The position numbers and the translations under genes are program-made. Shown here in pieces: positions 7,145-19,636 of a stretch of DNA of 28,097 bases. Origin of the DNA: an uncultured Planctomycetia bacterium (GTDB lineage: Bacteria > Planctomycetota > UBA1135 > GCA-002686595); contig CALKYE010000058.1 in assembly GCA_938003765.1 (NCBI GenBank), positions 1 through 28,097 of the forward strand, read 5' to 3'. The notes under the pieces were generated by a model that was not told the DNA's origin, did not search any database, and saw only the letters and a program-made list of their open reading frames with translations. Each line of letters starts with the position of its first letter. Position 1 is the first letter of the stretch.

Positions 7145-9688
7145 TCACTGGGTCACCGCGATCAGCGCTGCACGCACTTCGCAGTTGGTCAGGCCCTGAG
7201 CGCCCATCGCCGCCGGCAGTGTCGGCTGGCTGTACATCTCGAGCGCCTTGCTCAAGAAGGTCGGGTCGCCCGTCATCGCATAACCCCAGGCGAAGCTGCA
7301 CGGGGTCTGGTACGTGTCGGCGCCCCACGCAGCGTCGGAAGCCGGCAGCGAGTTGCAGAAGGGCGTCATCGTTCCGTTCACCGGCGCGACGGCCAGGTGC
7401 GAGGACGGTCCCCAACCCGGTCGCCACGCGAGGGGCCCGATCATCGCGTACACCGAATCCGTCAGCGTCGCCTCGGTCTGAGCGAAGCGCATCGGATTGC
7501 GATCGCGGAAGACCGACTCCTTGAGCGACCAGAGCATGTTCTCGGTGATCGCTTGCTCGATCGACTGACGAGCCTGGTAGGCGCCGCCGAGGATCTTGTT
7601 GCTGAGGATCCGCTGGATGATGCCGTTGCAGTTCGACTGACCGTTCGCGAGCAGGTCCGAGGCCTTCGAGAACCAGCTGTCCCAGCGCGAGCGCCAAGCC
7701 GGATCGGACAGACCGAAGGCCGCGATCGCGCTCACCAGCCCCCAGGACTCGCCGCGGCCGAAGCCGATGCCGTAACCGGGGTTGTTGGTGGCGGCGTTGA
7801 TGTCCGCGAGCATGGTTGTGCCGCTGACGTAGCCCGAAGACGAGATCGGGTACTCGTGGTACGAGAGCCGGAAGATCTCCGCGCACATGCGCAGGTCGTC
7901 CTTGGCGATCGCATCGTTGCCCAGCCACGACAGCGCCATCGGCGACTGCAGGTAGCGCGTGTAGTGCTGGAAGTCGATCGGCATGTACGAGCGCAGCGTC
8001 GGCTCGTACGCAGGCGCGAGGTTCTGCGCCGCGACGTAGTTGCGCTGGAACGCCGGCGACTGAGTGAGTCCGAAGGGATCGTTGGAGTTGCCCACGAGCC
8101 CTTGGAAGTAGTTCATCGGCGCGAACGAGCCGCTGGCGCCCTGCACGAGCCAGCGCTCGATCGTGGTGTGCTCGCCGTCCTTGTCGTAGAGCACCTGCGG
8201 CATGCGCGAGGAGTACATGCGGTGCTTCATCTCGAGCGCGCGGTAGCCGTACTGCGAGCGCGACTCGGCGACCTTGAAGCCGTCGAAGAACCAGATCTCC
8301 GTCCCGCCGGTCATGCCGCCGTAGGCCACGCTCCAAGGGTGCGCCCAGCCCAGCTGCGGAGCGTCGTACGGGTGCGAACCGCTGGTCCCGCTGGTCAAGT
8401 GACCGAGCGTGGTGGTGTAGCGATTCCACAGCTCGCCGGCGGGGTTCAATCCGATCTGCGCGAGCTTGGGCAGCGGGAACTTCTGCGGGTAGTAACGCGC
8501 TGTCGCCGGGTTCCACCACGAGTACATCGCCAGGCCCGTGTCGGGCGAGTCGCCGTACACGCAGAAGGCCAGGTTGGTCTGATCGAGGTACGCGCGCGCG
8601 CGCGCCACGGCGGAGTTGCGCACCACCGCGATGCGGCGGTGGAACATGCCCTGCGAAGGCATGAAGTGCAGCGTGCCGTCCGCGTTGGGCTTGACGATGT
8701 CGTAGCTCACGCGGCCGTTGTTCGCGACGGGCGCCCCGATCGCCGGGTCGTTCACGTCGAACAGCACTTGCCAGCCCTGCGGGATGTCGATCGCGATGCG
8801 CTTGAAGTACACATCGCCGAGCGGATCGTCCTGTGTCGCGCTCGGGCTCTTGTCGGAGCCGCTCGGACCGTTGTTGAAGCGCAGGTCGAGGAGCATGAAC
8901 TCCTCGTGCGCCAGCGAGGTCATGTACGTGTGCACTCCGAAGAGGTGCGACAGCGCGCCGTTGCTCCCGCCGATCTGCTGCGTCGTCGGCAGCATCGTTC
9001 CGTAGTTGCGCAGTTGCACCGCGGCCTGTCCGCGGCGCAGCACGTCCACGTTGCCCGACAAGCTGCGCATGCCGACGAGCGGGTCGACCTTGTAGCTGTG
9101 ACCGAAGCAGTCCTCGGCCGTGATCTTGATCGTTCCCGGCGCGGCGATCGCCGTCATCACGCTCTTGCGGATCGGCATGCTGCGCGGCGCGTGCGGATGC
9201 TCGACCACGTCGTAGCCGATCGGCGCTCCGCCCGCGGCGCCCGCGGGACGGTCGACGTACGCGAGCACTTCGACCACGTCCGCGCCGTCCGAATCGAGCG
9301 GATAGCGCGAGACGATCTCGACCTGTGTCGGCGCCGTCAGTCCCGTGACGTTGCGGACAGAGAACGGGAACTTGCCGTCCGCCCGCGGAAACGTGCCCTT
9401 GGGCACGGGCAACGTCGCTCGCACGACGAACTTGTCGAGCGAGGTCGGCGGCGCCGGCAATTCGATGCGCGCGACGATGTCGCCGCCCGGCGAGGGCATC
9501 TCTTCGCCGCCCGGGCCGGTGGAGAACAGTCCGTTGTCCCCGCCGCCGCTGTCGCCCCCTGTGATGGTCTGATTGGTCCCGCTCGACGGCGCGCAACCCG
9601 CCGTGAGCAACATCGCACCCAGCGCCACCAACCCCACGGCCCCCAAGCGGCCGCGGCGCTGGCCGCGGAGGTCCCCTGAACTCCTCAT
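7145..9688 (-). CDS. Large exported lipoprotein, paralogue B; possible YetA/rhamnogalacturonan-lyase-like fold
   Basis: An 847-aa protein from ATG at 9688, chosen because AGGAG lies 9 nt upstream; the in-frame TTG at 9697 would abut that site. The N-terminus is basic, then hydrophobic, ending in LLTAGC with Cys32 as the probable lipidated residue. A Gly/Ser/Asn-rich linker follows, so it is likely membrane-tethered, unlike its soluble paralogue. Shared blocks with the protein at 3166-5697, in order: a beta-rich N-terminal domain (LPVPKGTFPRADG), a middle part with VHTYMTSLAHEE, SWWNPATARYYPQ (about 390-402) and WAHPWSVAYGGMTGGTE (about 448-464), and a helical C-terminal third with RYLQSPMALSWLGND and ARQSIEQAITENMLW. 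Identity is patchy but runs end to end. Fold and role are as tentative as for the paralogue; the conserved aromatic and acidic blocks hint at carbohydrate binding. Confidence 0.85.
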   Translation of the reverse strand: MRSSGDLRGQRRGRLGAVGLVALGAMLLTAGCAPSSGTNQTITGGDSGGGDNGLFSTGPGGEEMPSPGGDIVARIELPAPPTSLDKFVVRATLPVPKGTFPRADGKFPFSVRNVTGLTAPTQVEIVSRYPLDSDGADVVEVLAYVDRPAGAAGGAPIGYDVVEHPHAPRSMPIRKSVMTAIAAPGTIKITAEDCFGHSYKVDPLVGMRSLSGNVDVLRRGQAAVQLRNYGTMLPTTQQIGGSNGALSHLFGVHTYMTSLAHEEFMLLDLRFNNGPSGSDKSPSATQDDPLGDVYFKRIAIDIPQGWQVLFDVNDPAIGAPVANNGRVSYDIVKPNADGTLHFMPSQGMFHRRIAVVRNSAVARARAYLDQTNLAFCVYGDSPDTGLAMYSWWNPATARYYPQKFPLPKLAQIGLNPAGELWNRYTTTLGHLTSGTSGSHPYDAPQLGWAHPWSVAYGGMTGGTEIWFFDGFKVAESRSQYGYRALEMKHRMYSSRMPQVLYDKDGEHTTIERWLVQGASGSFAPMNYFQGLVGNSNDPFGLTQSPAFQRNYVAAQNLAPAYEPTLRSYMPIDFQHYTRYLQSPMALSWLGNDAIAKDDLRMCAEIFRLSYHEYPISSSGYVSGTTMLADINAATNNPGYGIGFGRGESWGLVSAIAAFGLSDPAWRSRWDSWFSKASDLLANGQSNCNGIIQRILSNKILGGAYQARQSIEQAITENMLWSLKESVFRDRNPMRFAQTEATLTDSVYAMIGPLAWRPGWGPSSHLAVAPVNGTMTPFCNSLPASDAAWGADTYQTPCSFAWGYAMTGDPTFLSKALEMYSQPTLPAAMGAQGLTNCEVRAALIAVTQ

Positions 9689-9697
9689 GACTTCCAA

Positions 9698-9702
9698 CTC
9701 CT
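9698..9702 (-). promoter_or_regulatory. Shine-Dalgarno site deciding the start of paralogue B
   Basis: AGGAG on the minus strand lies 9 nt before the ATG at 9688. It excludes the TTG at 9697, which would directly abut it. Confidence 0.65.
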
Positions 9703-9714
9703 GCTGGTTTACTG

Positions 9715-9733
9715 GTCCGGACGAACGCCGGAC
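9715..9733. repeat. Inverted repeat in the divergent promoter region
   Basis: GTCCGG (9715-9720) and CCGGAC (9728-9733) form a perfect 6-bp dyad with a 7-nt centre. It lies between paralogue B and the M20 peptidase, close upstream of the former. It could be an operator for a dimeric regulator; nothing else supports this. Confidence 0.3.
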
Positions 9734-9885
9734 GTGAGCTTCTTCCCCGCCGCCGTTTCGGTCAGGGCCCAGCGCGCGCTGAAGCGCCCGGCCGAAATCG
9801 GCGCTTGGGTCCGAGCTCCGCGCTTGCAGGACTTTCCAACTCTGCGAGATCGTTCCGCGCCTTCGTCAGCCCGCGCGGCGAAGGG

Positions 9886-9891
9886 TATTCT
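9886..9891 (+). promoter_or_regulatory. -10-like hexamer TATTCT just upstream of the M20 start
   Basis: TATTCT lies 7 nt before the ATG at 9899, the spacing expected for a leaderless transcript. A GAAGG-type sequence further upstream is too far away to be a good ribosome site. Confidence 0.4.
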
Positions 9892-9898
9892 CGCGAGC

Positions 9899-11377
<1,479 letters not shown>

Positions 11378-11384
11378 ACGCGGC

Positions 11385-11399
11385 TGACGCTTCGCGTCA
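11385..11399 (+). terminator. Short hairpin after the M20 gene
   Basis: TGACGC-TTC-GCGTCA is a perfect 6-bp stem with a 3-nt loop, beginning 7 nt after the M20 stop codon. No T-run follows. It may end or stabilise the M20 transcript before the thioredoxin gene, 163 nt downstream of the M20 stop. Confidence 0.4.
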
Positions 11400-11539
11400 C
11401 ACAATTCGAACGCGCGAACGCCAGCTCGGCAGCCGCGCGATCCGCGGCGGCGTCGTAGTCTGCATCGGGGTTCTCCGTGCGACCATCCGCCGCAACGCGC
11501 TGCACCCTCTGACACCAGATTTCCCCTCGCCCTGCTCCG

Positions 11540-12736
11540 TTGACGGTTCCGCCCCAAACCCTCGACTGCAAACCACTCCGCGCCATTGCCGCGGGTTGGC
11601 GGAGCATCTCGCGCCGCTCGTGTGTCGCTCCGCTGGTGCGCGGCGCCGTCGCGAGCGCTCTGCTGAGCGTCAGCGCGCTGGCGCAGATCCTGGGAGTCGG
11701 AGATCCCGCGCCGCGGCTCAACGTCGGCGCGTGGGTGAAGGGCGAGCCGGTGGAGCAGTTCGAGCGCGGCCGCACCTACGTCGTCGACTTCTGGGCGACC
11801 TGGTGCGTGCCGTGTCGGCGTTCGATGCCCGAGCTGAGCGAGCTGCAGCAGCGCTACGCGCCTCGCGGTGTGAAGGTCATCGGCGTCGCCGTCTGGGAGG
11901 ACGACGCCGCGCGCGTCGAGCCCTACGTGAAGGAACTCGGTGACGCGATCGGCTACTCGGTCGCCACCGACTCCGTGCTCCCCGGCGCGCGTCCCGAGCA
12001 GGGCGCCATGGCGCTGCAGTGGCTGCGCGCCGCGGGCGAGCGGCTGCTCCCGACCACGTTCATCGTCGATCCCGCGGGGCGCGTCGCCTGGATCGGCAGT
12101 CCGCAGGAGGCCGCTACGCCGCTGGCGCAGATCGTCGCCGGCGAGTGGGATCTCGAGCGCGCCCGCGCCGCGCATCGCCACCGAGTCGAGGTGCGCCGAC
12201 GCTTGAGCGCGCTGCAGGAGCTGCTGTTCGGCGCGAAGGGGCCGCGCTGGGAAGAGGCGCTGGCGGAGATCGACGCGCTGCAGGCCTTCGAGCCGACGTC
12301 CGAAGCTGAGATCGCCGCCTATCGGGTGTGGGTGCTGTTCAACCTCGGCCGCGACGAGCAGGGCTATCCCTACGCGCGTCGCATCGCCGACGCGTTGATC
12401 AAGGACTCGCCGATCGCGCTCAACCTGGTGGCGTGGTCGATCGTCGATCCCAAGGCGCCGCGCAAGCTGCCGCCCGACCTCGATTTCGCGCTGCGGCTCG
12501 CGCAGCGGGCCAATCAACTCAGCGACGGACGCAATCCCGCGATCCTGGACACGCTGGCGCTGGTTCACTTCCGCCTGGGTGACATCGACCGCGCCGTGCA
12601 ACTGCAGGAGCTCGCAGTCGAGCGCGCGCAGAAGACCGAGTGGGAGCGCGAGCTGCGCGAACGATTGGCCGAGTTCCGACGTGCGCAGGCTGCGCGCGAA
12701 GCGGCGCGGAGCGCGACCGAGAAGAACAAGCGCTAG
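11540..12736 (+). CDS. TlpA-like thioredoxin-fold protein with TPR-like C-terminal domain
   Basis: A 398-aa exported protein. A hydrophobic stretch ending SVSALAQ (about residues 35-50) looks like a signal peptide. The redoxin domain follows, with the WATWCVPC active site (Cys89, Cys92) and LLPTTFIVDPAGRVAWIG, the cis-Pro and TlpA/AhpC-type region. TlpA-type proteins reduce or exchange disulfides outside the cytoplasm, for example in cytochrome c maturation. From about residue 215 to the end the protein is helical with TPR-like character (ALNLVAWSIVDP, ILDTLALVHFRLGDIDRAVQLQELAVE), an add-on not found in plain TlpA. The TTG start at 11540 gives an unusually long basic n-region; GTG at 11636 would give a short signal peptide instead. 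An in-frame stop lies at 11510-11512. No cytochrome genes are nearby, so its partner is unknown. Confidence 0.82.
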   Translation: MTVPPQTLDCKPLRAIAAGWRSISRRSCVAPLVRGAVASALLSVSALAQILGVGDPAPRLNVGAWVKGEPVEQFERGRTYVVDFWATWCVPCRRSMPELSELQQRYAPRGVKVIGVAVWEDDAARVEPYVKELGDAIGYSVATDSVLPGARPEQGAMALQWLRAAGERLLPTTFIVDPAGRVAWIGSPQEAATPLAQIVAGEWDLERARAAHRHRVEVRRRLSALQELLFGAKGPRWEEALAEIDALQAFEPTSEAEIAAYRVWVLFNLGRDEQGYPYARRIADALIKDSPIALNLVAWSIVDPKAPRKLPPDLDFALRLAQRANQLSDGRNPAILDTLALVHFRLGDIDRAVQLQELAVERAQKTEWERELRERLAEFRRAQAAREAARSATEKNKR

Positions 12737-12767
12737 CGAGCGCGCGAAGTCGCGGTCGCTTGCTCGC
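12736..12767. terminator. Weak hairpin between convergent genes
   Basis: GCGAGC (12736-12741) pairs with GCTCGC (12762-12767) in the 37-nt gap between the thioredoxin and MORN-protein stops. It is shorter than the hairpins at the other junctions and is a tentative call. Confidence 0.3.
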
Positions 12768-12773
12768 GAGGGC

Positions 12774-13277
12774 TCACAGACCGCGCACGCGCTCTCCGGC
12801 CTCGTAGATCCCGCTCTGTCGCGCGTCGAGGCGGCCGTCGATGTCGAAGCGCTTGCACGGGCCGTGGCGCTGGTCCGCGACGTAGTGAGCTTCCCACTCG
12901 AGCGCGCCGTTCTCGTACCACGAGCGCTGCAAGCCCTCGCGCAGGCCGTTGCGTCGCTCGCCCTCGAACCACAGCGCGCCCCCGGGACGCCAACCACGCT
13001 CGGGACCTTCGAGGACGCCGGCGCGGTACTCGCCCTCCCAGCGCAGCGCGCCGTCCTCGTACCACATGACCCACGGGCCCTCGCGCAGCCCGTCGACCAC
13101 GCGACCATGGGCGACTCGCGCCCCGGTGTGGGAGCGCTCCGTGACCCAATCCGCTGAGTCGTCGAGTCCCTCGGGCGGCGCGGCCTCGACCGCGCGCTCG
13201 CCGCACGCCGCGAGCAGCAACACCAACGCCGCGGCGAGCGCGGGCGTCGTTCGATCGCTGCTGCCGCGGGTCCGCAT
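12774..13277 (-). CDS. MORN-repeat lipoprotein
   Basis: A 167-aa protein with a classic lipoprotein signal (LLLAAC, lipidated Cys25). The rest is about five consecutive MORN-type repeats with the YxxGxxxWEGxYxxG spacing: GPWVMWYEDGALRWEGEY, then GPERGWRPGGALWFEGER, then EGLQRSWYENGALEWEAHY, then a degenerate last unit. MORN strands form an elongated beta-sheet used for lipid or protein binding. The gene starts 3 nt after the stop of the M14 peptidase, with GGGAG overlapping that stop region and 9 nt before the ATG, so the two are very likely co-transcribed. A role as a surface partner of the peptidase is inference only. Confidence 0.85.
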   Translation of the reverse strand: MRTRGSSDRTTPALAAALVLLLAACGERAVEAAPPEGLDDSADWVTERSHTGARVAHGRVVDGLREGPWVMWYEDGALRWEGEYRAGVLEGPERGWRPGGALWFEGERRNGLREGLQRSWYENGALEWEAHYVADQRHGPCKRFDIDGRLDARQSGIYEAGERVRGL

Positions 13278-13280
13278 GCG

Positions 13281-16187
<2,907 letters not shown>

Positions 16188-16201
16188 GGATCTGACGGCG
16201 G

Positions 16202-16207
16202 AGTCTA
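16202..16207 (-). promoter_or_regulatory. -10-like hexamer TAGACT for the M14 gene
   Basis: TAGACT on the minus strand lies 14 nt before the M14 start. It is the mirror image of the TAGACT at 16222-16227, so the two outward-facing boxes form a dyad with a 14-nt centre. Confidence 0.4.
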
Positions 16208-16221
16208 GCGACGCGGTTGCG

Positions 16222-16227
16222 TAGACT
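16222..16227 (+). promoter_or_regulatory. -10-like hexamer TAGACT for the second ALDH gene
   Basis: TAGACT lies 16 nt before the ATG at 16244, with no Shine-Dalgarno between them. The same hexamer occurs before xseB and, on the other strand, before the divergent M14 gene. Confidence 0.4.
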
Positions 16228-16243
16228 CGCCGCTCGCTTCGTC

Positions 16244-17674
16244 ATGCAATCGCGCGTGCTCCATCCCTTGATCGCCGGTCGCGAACGCGACGGCGGGCCG
16301 CTGGTCGAGATCCGCAGCCCCTTCGACGGGCGCGTGGTCGGACGACACACGCTGGCGCGGGCTGAGGACGTCGAAGATGCGCTCGCAGCGGCGCACGCCG
16401 CGCGCTCGGCGGCGCGTTCGACCAGCACGGCCCTGCGCGCCGCGGTGCTCGATCGTCTCGCGGCGCGAGTGCGCGCAAACTCGGATGAGCTCGCGGAGCT
16501 CATCACGCTCGAGTCCGGCAAGCCGATCACGTTCGCGCGCGCGGAAGTGACGCGGGCGGCGCTCACGCTCGAGCTGTGCGCCGCGAACGCCCGCACCTTC
16601 TGCGTCGCGACCCCGCCGATCGACGTCGACCCGCGCGGCCAGGGGCGCATCGCGCTGACCGTGCGCGCGCCGCGAGGCCCGCTCGCCGCGATCACGCCCT
16701 TCAACTTCCCGCTGAACCTGGTGGCGCACAAGCTCGCGCCGGCGATCGCGGTGGGGGCGCCGTTCGTGCTCAAGCCCGCGCCACAGTGTCCGCTCACCGC
16801 GCTCGAGTTCGCGCGCTGGATCGTCGAGGCCGAGTGGCCCGCCGAGGCGGTCAACGTCACGCCCTGCGGGCCGCCGCTCGCGCAGAGCCTCGTGACGGAC
16901 CCGCGCATCGCGGTGCTGTCGTTCACGGGCAGCGACGCGGTGGGCTGGAAGCTCGCCTCGCTGGCCGGCGGCAAGCACACCGTGCTCGAGCTGGGCGGCG
17001 CGGCGCCGTGCATCATCGACGACGGCGTCGAGTTCGACGCGCTGCTGGAGCCGTTGGCCCTCTCCGCCTTCGGCTACTCCGGACAGGTGTGCATCAAGAC
17101 ACAACGCATCCTCGCGCCGCGCGCGCGCTGCGAGGAGTTCGCGGCTCGACTGGCGGCCGTCGCGCAGGCGCTGCCGTGCGGCGATCCGATGCTCGCGAAC
17201 ACCGTGGTGGGGCCGCTGATCGACGAGGCGAGCGCGCTGCGGGTCGAGCGTTGGATCGACGAGGCTCGCGCGGCCGGCGCCCGCGTGCTGTGCGGGGGCG
17301 AGCGAACCGGCGCCGTCGTGCGCCCCGTGGTGATCGTCGACGCGCCGCGCTCGTCGCGCGTGGTGTGCGACGAGGTGTTCGGTCCGGTGGTCGTGGTCGA
17401 GGCCCACGATGGCTTCGACGACGCCCTGCGGCGCGCGAACGACTCGCGTTTCGGACTGCAGGCCGGCGTCTACACGCGCGAGCTGGCGCACGCGCTGGCG
17501 GCGCAACGCGAGCTCGAGTACGGCGCGGTGATCGTCAACGACACGCCGACTCTCCGGCTCGACGCGCTCGCGTACGGAGGCGTCCGAGACTCCGGCGTCG
17601 GACGCGAGGGGCCGGTGTGGGCGATGGGGGAGTACACGCAACCGCGCGTCCTGGTGCTCCGCGGGCTCGAGTAG
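16244..17674 (+). CDS. NAD(P)-dependent aldehyde dehydrogenase family protein
   Basis: A 476-aa protein, full length for the ALDH superfamily. It has the cofactor-domain segment ITPFNFPLNLVAHK, FTGSDAVGW, general base Glu249 in VLELGGAAP, and nucleophile Cys283 in YSGQVCIKTQRI. The C-terminal YGGVRDSGVGREGP is the pattern of a subgroup that includes lactaldehyde, phosphonoacetaldehyde and non-phosphorylating glyceraldehyde-3-phosphate dehydrogenases. The usual Asn in ELGGNxP is replaced by Ala (GGAAP). The substrate cannot be assigned. I use ATG 16244 rather than TTG 16217, because the TTG lies upstream of the TAGACT box. It is divergent from the M14 gene and convergent with the TMTC-like gene. 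It is only distantly similar to the ALDH7 protein at 1542-3074. Confidence 0.85.
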   Translation: MQSRVLHPLIAGRERDGGPLVEIRSPFDGRVVGRHTLARAEDVEDALAAAHAARSAARSTSTALRAAVLDRLAARVRANSDELAELITLESGKPITFARAEVTRAALTLELCAANARTFCVATPPIDVDPRGQGRIALTVRAPRGPLAAITPFNFPLNLVAHKLAPAIAVGAPFVLKPAPQCPLTALEFARWIVEAEWPAEAVNVTPCGPPLAQSLVTDPRIAVLSFTGSDAVGWKLASLAGGKHTVLELGGAAPCIIDDGVEFDALLEPLALSAFGYSGQVCIKTQRILAPRARCEEFAARLAAVAQALPCGDPMLANTVVGPLIDEASALRVERWIDEARAAGARVLCGGERTGAVVRPVVIVDAPRSSRVVCDEVFGPVVVVEAHDGFDDALRRANDSRFGLQAGVYTRELAHALAAQRELEYGAVIVNDTPTLRLDALAYGGVRDSGVGREGPVWAMGEYTQPRVLVLRGLE

Positions 17675-17791
17675 CGCGAGCGAGAAGCCTGCGCGACCGC
17701 GTGGGCGCGCCGCGGTGCAATCCATCGCACTCTGCGCGTAATTGCGGCTCTTGATTGCTGCGCGCGGCGCGGAACAGCGTTGAAGACGCAC

Positions 17792-19543
17792 TCAGCGCTG
17801 GGCTTCGCGCGCGGCGAGTCGCCGCTCGAGTTCGCGCGACAGCGCATCCGCCGGGTCGAGCGCCAGCGCCCGCGTCAGCGCCTCTCGCGCGCGCTCCAGC
17901 TCGCCCTGTTCGAACTCGGCGCGCGCGAGCCCACGCCATGCGCTTGCGCGACCGGGCGCCAGCGCAGTCGCGCGCAAGTACGCCGCGCGCGCCTCGTCGA
18001 AACGCTCGCGCCGCAGCCGCACGCTGCCGAGGTTGACCCACGCGGTCGAGTTGCCCGGCCCGAGTTCCGTGGCGCGCTCCAGCGCGCGCTCGGCCTCCTC
18101 GAGCTCTCCCGACTCGACGAGCAATCGCCCGAGGTTCGACCAAGGCCGGCCGTAGCTCGCATCTCGCTGGAGCGCTTCCCTGTAGCGCTGTTGCGCGAGC
18201 GCAGCCTCGCCGCGCTCCTCCGCCGCGAGCCCCAGCTCGTTGTACGCGCGCGCGTCGCCCGCTCTCCAGCGCAGTTGCTCGCTCCAGTAGGACTCGCGCG
18301 AGGCGTACACGCCGCTGCGCTGCCACGACAGCGCGACGAGCAACGCCAAGCCCAGCCTGGCGACGATCACGCCGCCCCGGACCTGCACGGCGCGCGACAA
18401 CGCTGCGCTGGCGAGCGGAATCGCGAACAGCGTCGGCAGGTAGAGCAACCTGGGCGCGAAGACCACGCCCGCTGGTTTGAACTGCATCCAGGTCGCGCAC
18501 GCGGCGGCGCTGCACAGTGCGGGAAGCGCGAGCGCGCGGCGCTTGGGGTCTCGCAACCCGGCGATTCCCGCGCCAACCGCCACGACGAACGCGAGCCAAC
18601 CGAGCGTCGAAAGCGCGATCGACGGGCGCGCGCCGCCGTCGCCGAAAGCGTCAGCCGTGTCGTAGTTCGGCGGGAAGCCCAGCGGCGCCGCGAGCAATCG
18701 CAGTCCTTCGAGAAACGCGCGGCCTCCGACGAGCATGCGCTCGGTCAGCGCCGCGTCCGCGAGTGGCGCATGCGGCGCGTGGGGCCACGGACTGCCGTAC
18801 ACGTTCCAGCGGAGGCATGCGTAGGCCATCAGCGCCAACACCGCGCCGGTCGACACCCAGGCCGCCAGGGCGCGCGAATGTCGCAGGGCCAACGCGACGA
18901 GGAACGGCGCGAAGACGAGCGCGTCCTCTTTGGAGAGGAGCGCCGCCGCCAGTCCGATCAGCGTGAAGAGCAGCGCGCTCACTCCGCGCGAGGCGCTGAG
19001 CGCGCGCCACGGAACGGTGAGGTGCGCGATCCAGACGGCGGCGAACAGACCTCCCAGGGCCGACAGCATCGAGGTGCGCCCCGAGATCCAGGCGACGCTG
19101 TCGGCGAGCAGCGGATGAACCGCGAACAACGCCAGTCCCCACCACCAGTGCGGGCCGCGGCGCGCCTGGGTTCCCGTGAGCAACAGGAGCAACCCGGCAA
19201 GCGTCACGACCGCGGCGTGCAGCGCGAGGTTCGTCGCGTGGAAGCCCCGCGGATCGCCGCCGGACCAGACGCGATCGAAGCGCAGCGAGAGCGCCGCGAG
19301 CGGTCGGTAGTGCCCCGCGCGTCCCAGGTGCTCCCAGTAGTCGCGCGCGAACGCCGTGCGCCAGTCGAGCGCGCCCTCGACCAGCGGATTGCCGACGATC
19401 GCTTCGGCGTCGTCGAAGGACCACTGCGCGTGGAGCAGCGCGGGGAGGAACGCGGCGATCGCGAGCAGCGCGCAGGCGAAGACGCGGCCGGGGCCCGACG
19501 CAGAGCTCGACGCAGGCAGGACGGGCTCGTGGCGGGCTTGCAT
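17792..19543 (-). CDS. TMTC-like polytopic membrane protein with C-terminal TPR repeats
   Basis: A 583-aa protein. Roughly residues 20-420 contain about nine to eleven hydrophobic segments; the last 150 residues are at least four TPR units (AYNELGLAAEERGEAALAQ, PWSNLGRLLVESGELEEAE, AWVNLGSVRLRRERFDEAR, AWRGLARAEFEQGELERAR). The first loop carries FDDAEAIVGNPLV followed by GHYRPLAAL and FHATNLALHAAVV, then SGRTSML and SKEDALV. That layout matches eukaryotic TMTC proteins, which are GT-C-fold O-mannosyltransferases with a lumenal TPR tail. The acidic pair Asp-Asp in loop 1 is where GT-C enzymes have catalytic or metal-binding acids. By analogy it may transfer a lipid-linked sugar to exported proteins; bacterial homologues are mostly uncharacterised. 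Start ATG 19543; a CATTCT box lies 13 nt upstream. Confidence 0.75.
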   Translation of the reverse strand: MQARHEPVLPASSSASGPGRVFACALLAIAAFLPALLHAQWSFDDAEAIVGNPLVEGALDWRTAFARDYWEHLGRAGHYRPLAALSLRFDRVWSGGDPRGFHATNLALHAAVVTLAGLLLLLTGTQARRGPHWWWGLALFAVHPLLADSVAWISGRTSMLSALGGLFAAVWIAHLTVPWRALSASRGVSALLFTLIGLAAALLSKEDALVFAPFLVALALRHSRALAAWVSTGAVLALMAYACLRWNVYGSPWPHAPHAPLADAALTERMLVGGRAFLEGLRLLAAPLGFPPNYDTADAFGDGGARPSIALSTLGWLAFVVAVGAGIAGLRDPKRRALALPALCSAAACATWMQFKPAGVVFAPRLLYLPTLFAIPLASAALSRAVQVRGGVIVARLGLALLVALSWQRSGVYASRESYWSEQLRWRAGDARAYNELGLAAEERGEAALAQQRYREALQRDASYGRPWSNLGRLLVESGELEEAERALERATELGPGNSTAWVNLGSVRLRRERFDEARAAYLRATALAPGRASAWRGLARAEFEQGELERAREALTRALALDPADALSRELERRLAAREAQR

Positions 19544-19620
19544 CGCGGCGCGGGGCAGAATGACCGGGAGCGGGCGCTTCGTCTACGCGCGCCGCGATCG
19601 ACCGCGCCGCGTGGGACTGC

Positions 19621-19626
19621 TAGCTT
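19621..19626 (+). promoter_or_regulatory. -10-like hexamer TAGCTT upstream of the GT-C-like gene
   Basis: TAGCTT lies 10 nt before the ATG at 19637; no Shine-Dalgarno is present. Confidence 0.3.
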
Positions 19627-19636
19627 CCGGCGGACC

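Noticed and set aside
7094..9679. Plus-strand open frame of 861 codons opposite paralogue B
   Set aside because: Antisense shadow in very GC-rich DNA (Arg/Val/Ala/His-rich). The minus strand has a signal peptide, a Shine-Dalgarno site and similarity to paralogue A.
17675..17791. Terminator between the second ALDH and TMTC-like genes
   Set aside because: Only short or very long-looped inverted repeats are present; none is comparable to the hairpins at the other convergent junctions.
17780..19636. A long plus-strand open frame leading straight into the GT-C-like gene, as if it were a 1237-aa protein
   Set aside because: Its translation here is Arg/Gln/Glu-rich shadow sequence antisense to the TMTC-like gene, which has clear membrane segments and TPRs. 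The real gene begins at ATG 19637.
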